Source: Neobacillus dielmonensis (GTDB lineage: Bacteria > Bacillota > Bacilli > Bacillales > Cytobacillaceae). From it: a stretch of DNA of 64,000 nt. The stretch is from contig NZ_HG942052.1 of NCBI RefSeq assembly GCF_000612665.1, forward strand, positions 1 to 64,000, written 5' to 3'. Position numbers and translations under genes: made by a program. Shown here piece after piece: positions 25,191 through 34,080 of the stretch. Under the pieces are notes generated by a model. It was not told the origin of the DNA. It ran no database searches and saw only the letters and a list, made by a program, of their open reading frames with translations. How positions within the stretch are numbered: the stretch's first letter is position 1; the number at the start of each line of letters is the position of its first letter.

Positions 25191-27551
25191 TTAATCTTCT
25201 AATGTTAGATCCTTAACAGGGAGTCTCTCTTCCTCTTTGTGTGTTGGTTTCCTTAAATGGAATAACGATTTGATACAGAACAACACTAATATAACCACTC
25301 CAACCAAGAAAATGGTGTCAGGCACTGCCCGCCAAGTTAGAATCGTTTGAACTAAGTCTTTTTGCAGGAAGGCGGAAGACCTTGATGCTGCATAACCGTT
25401 ATTGAAAGCTTCTTTGATTTGCATAAAACCAACCGGCAGTAACGATAAAAATACCATGCCAGCTAGACCGACGTTTAATAGGATACAGCTAATCTTGAGC
25501 CACTTATCTTTCCAGAACTCAGGTTTCACTATATTTCTTAAAGAATAGAGTAGAACTGCTATTGCAAACATGCCATATACGCCCATCATTGAACCGTGTC
25601 CATGCGCAGGGGTCAAAAATTGACCATGTTCAAAGTAAGATACAGCTGGCAAGTTAATTAAGAAGCCTAATACACCTGCACCGACCAAGTTCCAAATTGC
25701 AACAGAGATTAAGAACCAAAAAGAGCCCTTGAATGGGAAATCCACTCCCCCGTCACGCATCATTTTGTATTGGTCATACGCTTCTAATATTAATAAAGTC
25801 AATGGAATGACTTCCATCGCTGAGAAAACAGCTCCAAGTCCAATCCAGACTTCCGCAGAGCCATTATAGTAATAATGATGCCCGATTCCAATTACGCCGC
25901 TGCCCAGTAGCAAAATTAATTGAAAGTATAATTGTCTGACAGTGGATTTCTTCGTTACCAAACCTAATTGAACAAGCAAGAATCCAATTACTACAACCGC
26001 AAATACTTCAAAAATACCTTCTACCCAAAGGTGGATAATCCACCAGCGCCAGTAATCGGCAAAAGTAAAACTAGTACCAGGATTGATAAATAAGGCAAAC
26101 ACATAGAATGCCGGAACGGCAATAGCTGAGTAGAATAATAGATGAATCAAGCCGCCTTTATCAGTTTCCCGTTTCAAACCTGCTTTCACCCCACGAAACA
26201 CAATAAACAGCCAGATTAACATACCTACAATTAGAATCAACTGCCAGACACGCCCCAGTTCAATATACTCCCATCCGGTATGACCAAATAAGAACCATTG
26301 ATTGCCCAGTTTTCCATTAGCTCCAAGCCATTCACCAATCATACTGCCGCCAACCAACACAACGAGTGCCCAGAATAATAAATCAACCAATAATCCCTGT
26401 TTCTTTGGTTCATAGCCTCCAACAAGTGGAGCGACATATATGCCCATGCCAAGCCATGCAGTGGCAATCCAGAAAATTGCTAATTGTAAATGATAGCCTT
26501 TTGTAATGTTAAATGGAAGAATATCATGGATCCACTTAATGCCAAAGAAACTTTCAGGTTCAATGTAATAGTGTGCCAGCAGCGCACCAAACATACACTG
26601 AACAAAGAATAACACTGTGACAATAGTAAAATATTTACCCGTTTTGACTTGGGAACTTGTAACGGGTATTTTGCGTATGTCAATTTTAGGGTATTCTCCC
26701 TCCTTATACGCTTCCTGCATACCAAATTTATAACGGTAAAAGAAGAACAAGATTAACCCTAGCATCACTAGAAAAATTGTAATACTGGCTCCACTCCACC
26801 AAACCGCAGAAAATGACAGATGATTTCCAGCATCTTCATAGTATGGCCAGTTATTCGTATAGGTAATTTTATCTCCTTCTCTGACAGTGCTTGAAAGCCA
26901 TGCAGTCCAAAAGAAGAAGTCTGAAATTTGCTTCATTTGATCACCAGCCGCAACATATGCACGGTCTTTTTTAGGCATATCTGATTCTTTGATTAAATGA
27001 GCCTTTAACCCCCAGCCATCCCCTTTTGTAAAAATTTCTTGATAATGTTTCCTGACCCTCTCAAGCCCATACTCTTGCGCATCTGTAAGTGTTAACTTAT
27101 CTTTGGCAGAGTCATATCGGTTTTTGCGCATTTCTTTAATAACTTGATTTTTTATGCCAGACTTTTCATCTTCATTTAAATCTGAAAACTTTTTGCTATA
27201 CTGAATATCCGCTTTATAATCCTGCATGCCTTCTGTATATATTTTTAACGACTCAGCCGTATAATCTGGCCCCATATAAGATCCATGTCCTAAAACTGTA
27301 CCGTAGTCCATTAGTCCATATTTTTGCCAAACGGCCTGCCCCCCCATAATCGATCCTTTTGTAAATAATACTTTTCCTTGCTCATTTGTTACCTCTAGCG
27401 GTCTTGGGGCCTGTTCCTTAAATATCCAGTATCCTCCACCTAGTAAGACCGTAAAGCTTAGTAGAACTGTCACGATTAGAATGGATTTTAATAAGGCGTT
27501 TTTCTTTTCCTTTACCACCTTTTTCACTGGTTCGTTACGCTGTATTTCCAT
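25191..27551 (-). CDS. norB: Quinol-dependent nitric oxide reductase (qNor)
   Basis: 786-residue single-chain NO reductase reducing two NO to N2O with quinol. An N-terminal anchor helix and a NorC-like extracytoplasmic domain (about 35-230) are fused to a 12-helix haem-copper-type domain. Active-site histidine and glutamate motifs are visible: HLWVEGIFEVFA, GIGHHYYYNGS, and HGHGSMMGVYG. The long fused form separates it from cNor. ATG start with AAAGGGTGG upstream. It is followed by its own terminator; an Fnr-type site lies about 65 bases above a TACAAT -10 candidate. Confidence 0.93.
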   Translation of the reverse strand: MEIQRNEPVKKVVKEKKNALLKSILIVTVLLSFTVLLGGGYWIFKEQAPRPLEVTNEQGKVLFTKGSIMGGQAVWQKYGLMDYGTVLGHGSYMGPDYTAESLKIYTEGMQDYKADIQYSKKFSDLNEDEKSGIKNQVIKEMRKNRYDSAKDKLTLTDAQEYGLERVRKHYQEIFTKGDGWGLKAHLIKESDMPKKDRAYVAAGDQMKQISDFFFWTAWLSSTVREGDKITYTNNWPYYEDAGNHLSFSAVWWSGASITIFLVMLGLILFFFYRYKFGMQEAYKEGEYPKIDIRKIPVTSSQVKTGKYFTIVTVLFFVQCMFGALLAHYYIEPESFFGIKWIHDILPFNITKGYHLQLAIFWIATAWLGMGIYVAPLVGGYEPKKQGLLVDLLFWALVVLVGGSMIGEWLGANGKLGNQWFLFGHTGWEYIELGRVWQLILIVGMLIWLFIVFRGVKAGLKRETDKGGLIHLLFYSAIAVPAFYVFALFINPGTSFTFADYWRWWIIHLWVEGIFEVFAVVVIGFLLVQLGLVTKKSTVRQLYFQLILLLGSGVIGIGHHYYYNGSAEVWIGLGAVFSAMEVIPLTLLILEAYDQYKMMRDGGVDFPFKGSFWFLISVAIWNLVGAGVLGFLINLPAVSYFEHGQFLTPAHGHGSMMGVYGMFAIAVLLYSLRNIVKPEFWKDKWLKISCILLNVGLAGMVFLSLLPVGFMQIKEAFNNGYAASRSSAFLQKDLVQTILTWRAVPDTIFLVGVVILVLFCIKSLFHLRKPTHKEEERLPVKDLTLED

Positions 27552-27636
27552 CCAAAGCCACCCTTTCTATATTTATCACACTTCCTATTGTAGCTGTCAC
27601 ACATTCGACACAAAGTGAAGGATTTCATCTTTTTCC

Positions 27637-27652
27637 TGTGATATTTAGCACA
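27637..27652. promoter_or_regulatory. Fnr-type palindrome upstream of norB
   Basis: TGTGA-TATTTA-GCACA, one mismatch from the TGTGA-N6-TCACA consensus. It centres about 64 bases above the start point implied by TACAAT (27592-27587) on minus, close to a class I activation position. Confidence 0.5.
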
Positions 27653-27695
27653 AGGCTGAGAAGTATTTTCATTGAATATGACGTAGGTCACTTAC

Positions 27696-27719
27696 TATCA
27701 CTTTTTCTAGTGATATAAT
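27696..27719 (+). promoter_or_regulatory. Promoter with inverted repeat of the Crp/Fnr gene
   Basis: TATCACT-TTTTCT-AGTGATA is a perfect 7-base inverted repeat that runs into the -10 box TATAAT (27714-27719). Its half-sites are everted compared with the Fnr-type sites, so it may bind a different protein, or serve autoregulation in another geometry. Confidence 0.5.
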
Positions 27720-27755
27720 ATAGAATGATGATTATTAACCATGAAGGTGATGCAA

Positions 27756-28448
27756 TTGAAGCAAGAAGATATTAAAGAGAGGCTTTCACATGTTCCACTA
27801 TTCAAAGAGTTATCTGATAGTGAATTGGAGCAGATGGTACAAATAGCCCAGACTCGTCTATATAGAAGCAAAATGTATGTTTTTATGCAGGACGACCCAC
27901 TGGACAGAGTATTTTTTATTCATAGTGGTAAGGTCAAAATTTATAAAACCGATTTTTCCGGTAAAGAGCAGATTGTTTCTATTCTAGAAGCAGGAGAAAT
28001 GTTCCCTCACGCAGGATTTTTTATAAAAGGACGGTATCCTGCAATGGCCGAGATTATGGAAGATGCACTATTGATTGTGATACCAATTGATCAATTTGAG
28101 AAAATACTCCTAACTTATCCGGAACTTAGTGTAAAGCTGTTTCGAGTGCTGGGAGAAAAAATAATTGACCTTCAAGGAAGATTAGAAGCTCAGGTTTTGC
28201 ATAATACATTCGAACAAATTGTTTTGCTGCTCATTAGGTTATGTAAAACGAACGGTGAAAAAATGGGTGACCGCTATAAACTAACTACTCAATTTACCAA
28301 CCGGGAATTGGCCAATATGATCGGAACCTCAAGGGAAACAGTCAGCCGAACCATCAATCTTTTAAAAAAGAAGGATTTGATTGTCTCGGATGAGGAAGGA
28401 AATTATCTGATTGACCGTGATTTGCTGCAACAAGAGTTGTTTAGTTAA
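27756..28448 (+). CDS. Crp/Fnr family transcriptional regulator
   Basis: About 230 residues: an N-terminal cyclic-nucleotide-like sensor domain (roughly 10-125), a dimerisation helix, and a C-terminal winged helix with FTNRELANMIGTSRETVSRTINLLKKK as recognition region. Only one cysteine is present, so it lacks the C-terminal cysteine set that holds the 4Fe-4S cluster in Bacillus Fnr; haem/NO sensing or another signal is possible. The TTG at 27756 is preferred because AAGGTG lies 6 bases upstream; an in-frame ATG at 27741 has no such site. It is divergent from norB, suggesting control of the neighbouring NO genes. Confidence 0.85.
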   Translation: MKQEDIKERLSHVPLFKELSDSELEQMVQIAQTRLYRSKMYVFMQDDPLDRVFFIHSGKVKIYKTDFSGKEQIVSILEAGEMFPHAGFFIKGRYPAMAEIMEDALLIVIPIDQFEKILLTYPELSVKLFRVLGEKIIDLQGRLEAQVLHNTFEQIVLLLIRLCKTNGEKMGDRYKLTTQFTNRELANMIGTSRETVSRTINLLKKKDLIVSDEEGNYLIDRDLLQQELFS

Positions 28449-28449
28449 G

Positions 28450-28481
28450 AAAAGAGGAAGCAGCAATCTGCTTCCTCTTTT
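28450..28481. terminator. Bidirectional terminator
   Basis: AAAAGAGGAAGCAG / CTGCTTCCTCTTTT hairpin between the convergent regulator and ypvA genes. Confidence 0.85.
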
Positions 28482-28482
28482 C

Positions 28483-30417
28483 TTATTTGTGATTAATTTC
28501 TAATGGTTCTACTGGCAAAATGCCGTGAATTTTTTGTACTACAGTCTCGGAAGTTTCTTTTTCGAGCAGAATATGGACAACACCTTGGTCGGCTTCACTT
28601 CTAATTAATCGTCCAATCCCTTGTCTGAGTCTTAGGAGCATATAGGGCAAGTCCACTTCTGTAAATGGGTCATCCACTCCCTCTCGCTTCGCAATAAAGA
28701 CGGGATCATTAGGCGGATAGGGCAAAGAAAGTATTGTAACATTTTCAAGCGACCGCCCTGGTATATCAAGCCCCTCCCAAAGATGCATCGAGCATAGGAC
28801 CGCATGTTCCTCATTTTGAAACCTAGAAACAAGAGTACTGATTTCCTCGTCCCCCTCAAAGTAAACAGGGAAAGGAAGGTCCTCATTTAATAACTTTAAT
28901 TTAATTTGTTCCATTTCTGCTTTTGTATTTAGGAGAATTAGAGCCCGTCCTTCCGATTTAATGACTTGCTCTATTACATAATCCAATTTCTTCTCTGCTT
29001 CATCTTTAGGAAACTTCGGGAGGTAAACCGCCATTTTATCTTCATATTCAAATGGAGAGTTAACAGAGAATGATAGATAATCCTTAATACCGAGACTTGA
29101 TGCAATATAATCAAACGAGTTCTCGTTAGATAAAGTGGCTGATGAAAAAATATAAGGCTTTTTCTGTGAAAAGACTTCTTCCTGCAACACTTCAGAAACA
29201 AGTTTAGGCATAATCACTAATGTTCGTTCGCCGCCATTTTCTTCGAACCAAGTAATCCCATTTAATTCCTGAAGAAACAGAGATAATGAATAAGTGATTT
29301 GCTCTAAATATTCTTCAACAATTCTTAGGTCATATTCATTAATGACAAATAGTTCACTCTCAAATACAAGCTCTTCCTCTAATTTCTGTAAAGTTGAGAG
29401 TAGTTTCCTACATGCTCGCATCACCAATGAATGCTTATGAATTAACTGTTTCTCAGAGTTTTCAGGGGTTGAGGAAAATTGCGAAATCACGTTAAAGAAG
29501 GCTTCGTTATCCAATATAGCTTCCTCAATCGTATGTAATGTTCGCTCGCGCACATCATTTTCCATTAGCCTGGTGAGCAAAGTTTCCAGTGTATATTCAG
29601 TAAAGCGATAACTTAATGCTTTTTGTGCAGCATATTCCAATAAATGCCCTTCATCAAAAACAACTGAGGAGTGGTCCGGCAACAGTGGCAACTGCCCTTC
29701 TCGCTTCCGTGATTCTTTAGTCCAGACATGCTTCATATAAAAATCATGGGAGCAAATGATTAAATCATGTGCATGGCGATAATACTCCCTGTTTAAGGTG
29801 AGCCCACAGCGATGACGATTTGCACAAGAAAAACAATCTTGAAGCGGATCCCAGTTGACACTTTCCCAAACTTCATCAGGCAGGTCAGGATATTCTCGCC
29901 GATCACCATACCTAGTAAAAGCCCGCATCGAACCGGCAGCTTGCACGAAGTCCGGCAATTGCTCATATATGAAATTTGTTTCCTCATGAAAGTGTATTCT
30001 TCCCTGTTCCAGTTTATTGAGGCATAAATATTGATCTTCAGATTTTGCCAGACGCACATCAATATTTAATCCCAATATTTGTTGCAGTTTGGCAATATCT
30101 CCTTCCTTTTTTACCAGTTGCTCAATTAATGTTTCATCCGCGCAAGCAATTACTGCCGGGCGATTGGTATAGCGTGCATACATAATAGAGTATAGTAAAT
30201 AAACAATGGTCTTCCCTGTTCCAACCCCAGCTTCTGCAAACATGACTTGTTTTTCCTTAAATGCCTTTTCCAGCTGGAATGCCATATAGATTTGTTCATC
30301 CCTTAGTTCATACCCTGACTCCGGCAATATGTCGTAAAATACATCCCCTATCCATTGGCTTAACTGATCATAAAATGATTCTGTTTTAGATACGGCGAAC
30401 GGAATGCGCTCTTCCAT
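28483..30417 (-). CDS. ypvA: DinG/XPD-type ATP-dependent helicase (YpvA)
   Basis: 644-residue superfamily 2 helicase. Walker A is AEAGVGTGKT at 61-70, the DEAH-type box is DEGH (VVFDEGHLLEYA), and motif VI is LRLRQGIGRLIRS. A cysteine group (CLNKLEQG and CFSCANRHRCG) lies between motifs Ia and II, as for a 4Fe-4S cluster in XPD-like helicases. Length equals B. subtilis YpvA. It differs from dinG in this window, which lacks these cysteines. ATG start with TTGGAGGGA upstream. A role in DNA repair or recombination is inferred from family. Confidence 0.9.
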   Translation of the reverse strand: MEERIPFAVSKTESFYDQLSQWIGDVFYDILPESGYELRDEQIYMAFQLEKAFKEKQVMFAEAGVGTGKTIVYLLYSIMYARYTNRPAVIACADETLIEQLVKKEGDIAKLQQILGLNIDVRLAKSEDQYLCLNKLEQGRIHFHEETNFIYEQLPDFVQAAGSMRAFTRYGDRREYPDLPDEVWESVNWDPLQDCFSCANRHRCGLTLNREYYRHAHDLIICSHDFYMKHVWTKESRKREGQLPLLPDHSSVVFDEGHLLEYAAQKALSYRFTEYTLETLLTRLMENDVRERTLHTIEEAILDNEAFFNVISQFSSTPENSEKQLIHKHSLVMRACRKLLSTLQKLEEELVFESELFVINEYDLRIVEEYLEQITYSLSLFLQELNGITWFEENGGERTLVIMPKLVSEVLQEEVFSQKKPYIFSSATLSNENSFDYIASSLGIKDYLSFSVNSPFEYEDKMAVYLPKFPKDEAEKKLDYVIEQVIKSEGRALILLNTKAEMEQIKLKLLNEDLPFPVYFEGDEEISTLVSRFQNEEHAVLCSMHLWEGLDIPGRSLENVTILSLPYPPNDPVFIAKREGVDDPFTEVDLPYMLLRLRQGIGRLIRSEADQGVVHILLEKETSETVVQKIHGILPVEPLEINHK

Positions 30418-30481
30418 CTTATCCCTCCAAAAAGAATAGCGCCGAAACGACGCCTATAACATTCATCTATTTTTTTAATGG

Positions 30482-31621
30482 TTAATCTTGACGTGGAGGT
30501 CTTTTCCCCCAATATTGATAATAATCGGTTTTAATAAAACCGTTAAACAACTTTCTTTTTTTTGTAGCAGGTTTACCATATAGTTCTTCAAAATTCTCAT
30601 TGGAGGTTAGAATATAAATCGACCAGGTGTCTAGCTTGCTGAATGCCTGTCCCATTTCCCGGTACATCTGTTCCACCTCTTGTTTTTCCCCGAGCCTCTC
30701 TCCATATGGAGGATTACCGATAATGACCCCATACTCCTTTTTGACAGATATGTCTTGTACTCGCATTTGTTTAAACTGTATGACATCTGCTAAACCTGCC
30801 TCAAAGGAGTTTTCCGAAGCAATTTTTACCATGCGGTGGTCAATATCAGAACCGATGATATCCAAAGGCTGGTCATACTTGGCCAAATCCTCTGCCTCAT
30901 TTCGGGCTTCCTGCCAGACCTTTTGCGGCATCCATTTCCAGTTTTCCGAAACAAAATCCCGGTTAAAGCCCGGTGCGATATTTTGTCCAATCATCGCTGC
31001 TTCAATAGGGATCGTTCCTGAACCACAGAAAGGATCGATAAATGGCCGGTCGGGATGCCAGTTGGTTAACATGACTAGCGCTGCGGCAAGCGTCTCCTTT
31101 AATGGAGCCGCTCCCTGGGAGGCTCGAAATCCTCGCTTATGGAGGCCTTGTCCACTTGCATCTATGGTAATGGTGGCAATATCTTTTAGTAATGCCACCT
31201 CAACCCGATACAAAGAGCCATTTTCTTCCAGCCAACCTGTTTTCTTATATTGGAGTTTCATTCGTTCAACAATGGCCTTCTTCACAATTGCCTGGCAATC
31301 CGATACACTAAAAAGTTTAGACTTCACAGATTTTCCCGATACCGGAAACTCTGCATCTACAGGCAAGAATTGTTCCCATGGCAGTGCTTTTGTTTTTTCA
31401 AATAATTCATCAAAGGTTAAGGCCTTAAATTCCCCTATTATAATCTTAATCCGATCAGCAGTTCGCAACCATAGATTGCTTTTCGCGATGGCGTATTCAT
31501 CTCCAGTGTATATAACCTTTCCGTTTTCAACCTGACATTCATAACCTAGTGCCCTGACTTCTTTTGCCACTAAAGCCTCGAGCCCCATTGCAGAGGTCGC
31601 AATAATTTGATAAGTTCCCAT
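30482..31621 (-). CDS. ypsC: rRNA (guanine-N2)-methyltransferase-like protein (YpsC)
   Basis: 379-residue class I SAM-dependent methyltransferase with an N-terminal THUMP domain, similar to the N-terminal half of RlmL (23S rRNA m2G2445). Motifs are FIDPFCGSGTIPIEAA (SAM binding) and IIGNPPYGERLG (catalytic N-P-P-Y). The start at 31621 has AAGGGTG upstream; a longer frame to 31678 lacks support. It is followed by ypvA downstream, and rnpB lies upstream, as in B. subtilis. Confidence 0.9.
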   Translation of the reverse strand: MGTYQIIATSAMGLEALVAKEVRALGYECQVENGKVIYTGDEYAIAKSNLWLRTADRIKIIIGEFKALTFDELFEKTKALPWEQFLPVDAEFPVSGKSVKSKLFSVSDCQAIVKKAIVERMKLQYKKTGWLEENGSLYRVEVALLKDIATITIDASGQGLHKRGFRASQGAAPLKETLAAALVMLTNWHPDRPFIDPFCGSGTIPIEAAMIGQNIAPGFNRDFVSENWKWMPQKVWQEARNEAEDLAKYDQPLDIIGSDIDHRMVKIASENSFEAGLADVIQFKQMRVQDISVKKEYGVIIGNPPYGERLGEKQEVEQMYREMGQAFSKLDTWSIYILTSNENFEELYGKPATKKRKLFNGFIKTDYYQYWGKRPPRQD

Positions 31622-31731
31622 TTTTTCACCCTTAAGATCCACTTTGTATGTATTTTGATTCGTTATCAACTGGTACATTTAATTCCATTATGTTCATTTA
31701 TGAGTCAACAAATTCAATTTACATGTAACAT

Positions 31732-31757
31732 AAAAAGCCCTCCGCTAGGAGAGCCAT
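31732..31757 (-). terminator. Terminator of rnpB
   Basis: GGCTCTCC / GGAGGGC stem (one G-U) followed by five T on minus, 20 bases past the 3' end of the RNase P RNA. Confidence 0.75.
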
Positions 31758-31777
31758 TTAGTTTTACCAATAACTAT

Positions 31778-32196
31778 TCCATTAATAACGTTCTATAAGC
31801 CATGTTCTGTACCAAAGTACTACAAGCGACTATTTATGTCTCGTACTAAGGAGGTAACCATCTATCTACAGAATCTAAAAGAATCTGTCCTTCTCCTTGT
31901 TCATTTCCTCAGAGAAAGCGCCCCTACCATAATTTGGGTTTCTCGCTCGTGGGGTTTACCCGTTCCACCCTTTCTATTTCTAGAAAGGCTACGTCACTGT
32001 GGCACTTTTACAGGTATTCACACCATATCCATAAGGACTTAGATGTTTTCCCAGCCGTCAGCCATAGGTTGGCTGCCCTAGCTTATGTTTTCGCTAGGCA
32101 CGAACACTACGGACATCTCAGACCGTGCGAGCATGGACTTTCCTCTGCAGCGTTGCATCCGCTAACTGCAGCGATTACCCGAACGTCATTAACGTA
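31778..32196 (-). ncRNA. rnpB: RNase P RNA, B type
   Basis: Catalytic RNA that matures tRNA 5' ends. Minus-strand sequence follows B. subtilis rnpB throughout: GACGTTCGGGTAATCGCTGC near the 5' end, GAGGAAAGTCCATGCTCGCA, GTGTTCGTGCCTAGCG, GAGCGAGAAACCCAAAT and ACATGGCTTATAGAACG near the 3' end. P1 is formed by TTAATGACGTTC pairing with GAACGTTATTAA. Ends are estimated to within a few bases. A sigma-A promoter and terminator flank it. Confidence 0.96.
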
Positions 32197-32204
32197 CATG
32201 TTCT

Positions 32205-32233
32205 ATTATATGTAATTTCTTCGTGTTATTCAA
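32205..32233 (-). promoter_or_regulatory. Sigma-A promoter of rnpB
   Basis: TTGAAT (32233-32228), exact 17-base spacer, TATAAT (32210-32205) on minus. The predicted start, near 32198, falls at the 5' end of the RNase P RNA. Confidence 0.8.
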
Positions 32234-32255
32234 TGGTTAATAATAGGAAAACACT

Positions 32256-32558
32256 TTAATCGTATAATTTACTGCCAAAAACATGCTTTTCCAAATTGGA
32301 GAGTCGTTTTAATATATCAAAGTTAGTTGTACCGGCAGGTTGTGCAACCGGCTGCCTTTTCGATGCTTCTTCAAGCTGTTTGCGAAGTCTTAAATTCTCC
32401 TGCTGAAGGTCTTCTATCTCTTGCTGAAAGGCTCCATAATCTTTAATAATTAAATCTAAAAATTTATCAACTTCTTCTTGTTTATAGCCACGGACACCAG
32501 ATTTAAACTCTTTTTCCAATATATCTTTTGCTGTTAACTTAATTTTATCTGACAGCAT
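32256..32558 (-). CDS. gpsB: Cell division regulator GpsB
   Basis: 100-residue DivIVA-like coiled-coil protein that guides PBP1 (PonA) between septum and side wall. The N-terminal membrane-binding lipid domain contains [22 protein letters not shown]; the C-terminal trimerisation segment is [21 protein letters not shown], nearly identical to B. subtilis. The start at 32558 has GAGGTG upstream and gives the family start MLSDKIKL. Its known partner, ponA, is also in this window. Confidence 0.95.
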   Translation of the reverse strand: MLSDKIKLTAKDILEKEFKSGVRGYKQEEVDKFLDLIIKDYGAFQQEIEDLQQENLRLRKQLEEASKRQPVAQPAGTTNFDILKRLSNLEKHVFGSKLYD

Positions 32559-32684
32559 CCTCATCACCTCGATATTCGCCAATCATTACTTTCTATTTTT
32601 TCAAAAAGAAACGTTTTTGTCAATTTTAATTGGCAAAAGCGTTAGTACAACATAAGCTTCCACAGGTATGTATATGCAGTTAGC

Positions 32685-33245
32685 TTAAAAATCTGTCTGT
32701 TTTTCTTGTTCTTCTTCAACAATCAATTGCAGGTCATAAAAATTTATTAATTGGATTTGATAATCATGACTTTTTTGATATTGTAAGGCCAATTCGTACA
32801 AAAATTTAGGACTGCCTTCTTTTTCTTGGTCATATAGCAGTACCATACCTTGGCTTTTATCAATAAAAAATTGATTTTTCAACCGGAATTGCCACGGTTT
32901 TTCATAACCTTTTTTAGTGACGGAATCAACAAAGTCCGCTTGCATCAAGACAGATTCATACCACTCTTTGTTATCCTCTTTCCAGGACGCTTCCTGATCT
33001 AAAAAAGGGGTAATCACGGCTAATTTTAATTCTGGATAATCGAGCTGGAGTTCAAATACCACTTCGGCTGCCCAAAGCTCCACCCCTAGTTGGCCGCTAA
33101 TCAAAACCCATTCAAGTCCTTCTTCCACCATCGGTAGTAAAGCTTTCTTAATGGCTGTTTTTATATAATAAACAGAAGGATGGTCTTTTTTAAAAATCCC
33201 AAGTTCATAGGGCTTATACCCAGAAATCACCAGAACATTTATCAA
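32685..33245 (-). CDS. ypsA: YpsA family protein (DUF1273)
   Basis: 186-residue protein of the SLOG-like YpsA family, which binds a nucleotide-type ligand and is linked to cell division in Bacillus and Staphylococcus. Conserved text includes [30 protein letters not shown] and AVITPF, and [17 protein letters not shown]. The TTG start at 33245 is chosen because AAGGAG is 9 bases upstream and the alignment with B. subtilis YpsA begins there; a TTG-started extension to 33287 is less likely. Next to gpsB as in B. subtilis. Confidence 0.9.
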   Translation of the reverse strand: MINVLVISGYKPYELGIFKKDHPSVYYIKTAIKKALLPMVEEGLEWVLISGQLGVELWAAEVVFELQLDYPELKLAVITPFLDQEASWKEDNKEWYESVLMQADFVDSVTKKGYEKPWQFRLKNQFFIDKSQGMVLLYDQEKEGSPKFLYELALQYQKSHDYQIQLINFYDLQLIVEEEQEKQTDF

Positions 33246-33330
33246 AATTGGGTTCTCCTTTTCATTATTTTTTTGAAAAATGGACAATCATTTCTATAAG
33301 GACAGCATATCATACTAATGAAGACACAAT

Positions 33331-33358
33331 AAAAAAGCAAGGGCTATGAAGCCCCTGC
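33331..33358 (-). terminator. Terminator of cotD
   Basis: GCAGGGGCT / AGCCCTTGC stem followed by six T on minus, just after the cotD stop. Confidence 0.75.
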
Positions 33359-33372
33359 AAGTAAACCTCTCT

Positions 33373-33747
33373 CTACGGCCTGCGGCCTCTGAAAGGTCCG
33401 GGTCCGAAACCTGGACCACCCATGCCGCCGAAACCTGGGCCACCCATACCAAAGCCTGGTGCCATATTAGGCATTGCATTTGGAAGAGCATTTGCAGCTG
33501 GCATAGTTGCTTGCGGCATCATCATTCCAGGTGCACATGGGTTGCAGCAATTAATCTGTTGATGGCAAACATCTTCCGCACAGGAAGCAGTTTGCGGGCA
33601 ATAATGTTTATGCTGAAATAAATGATGGTTAACTGTTGTCGTGTGCACTGGATGAATGTGCGGCACGATAGTGGTAGAAAAAGTGTGATTCACTAGATTG
33701 GTAGTCGGGTGAATGACCGGCGGGGTAACATTTGTACCAAGAAACAT
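33373..33747 (-). CDS. cotD: Inner spore coat protein CotD, extended form
   Basis: 124-residue spore coat protein. The N-terminal 55 residues match CotD (HPTTNLVNHTFSTTIVPHIHPVHTTTVNHHLFQHKHY), rich in His. A cysteine-containing middle follows, then a Met/Ala/Pro segment and a glycine-rich tail of repeated GFGGMGGPGF-type units ending in arginines. The tail makes it much longer than B. subtilis CotD (75). The start at 33747 follows AAGGAGAAG. A possible sigma-K promoter lies upstream. Confidence 0.88.
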   Translation of the reverse strand: MFLGTNVTPPVIHPTTNLVNHTFSTTIVPHIHPVHTTTVNHHLFQHKHYCPQTASCAEDVCHQQINCCNPCAPGMMMPQATMPAANALPNAMPNMAPGFGMGGPGFGGMGGPGFGPGPFRGRRP

Positions 33748-33793
33748 AACTTCTTCTCCTTCCTTTCGTTTCATTCTGCTTACATTAACAGCC

Positions 33794-33816
33794 TATGAAG
33801 GAAGGAGTATTCTTGT
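33794..33816 (-). promoter_or_regulatory. Possible SigK promoter of cotD
   Basis: AC, 17 bases, CATAGGCTG on minus, compared with the sigma-K pattern AC-N16/17-CATANNNTA (one mismatch). Position, about 50 bases before the start codon, is suitable. Confidence 0.35.
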
Positions 33817-33839
33817 ACTAATGAAAATACCTATTTTTC

Positions 33840-33935
33840 TTATAAAAAGGAATAAAAGCTGTCCTTCAATCCGGTCAGAACAACTGCAATTAAACAAACT
33901 ACTACAAAATACAAAAACAAAATGGCTTTATACAT
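33840..33935 (-). CDS. Possible one-helix membrane micro-protein, 31 residues
   Basis: Not recognised. A 31-codon frame encodes an almost wholly hydrophobic helix (AILFLYFVVVCLIAVVLTG) followed by a short polar end. The ATG at 33935 has GGAG 9 bases upstream. It falls in a 350-base gap between cotD and mrfB that otherwise holds only AT-rich DNA. Chance AT-rich hydrophobic frames are common, so this is tentative. Confidence 0.35.
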   Translation of the reverse strand: MYKAILFLYFVVVCLIAVVLTGLKDSFYSFL

Positions 33936-34080
33936 ATTTTCCAGCTCCATAAATTTTTCACGTTAATCACTTCACACAATTTTAAATTGTACTCTGTAAA
34001 CACGTATTAGACAATATGGAATGTTTAATTTTCGCTATGAAAATATGAACATTTTGTAACAATTTTTTATTTTACTCATT

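Noticed and set aside
30627-31535. 302-codon plus-strand frame
   Set aside because: Antisense to ypsC, whose family match is clear; composition is that of a reverse-frame shadow.
31836-32215. Reading frames on plus across this stretch
   Set aside because: They lie antisense to the RNase P RNA, whose sequence and structure explain the region.
33713-33952. 79-codon plus-strand frame
   Set aside because: Crosses the cotD start region antisense and has no ribosome-binding site.
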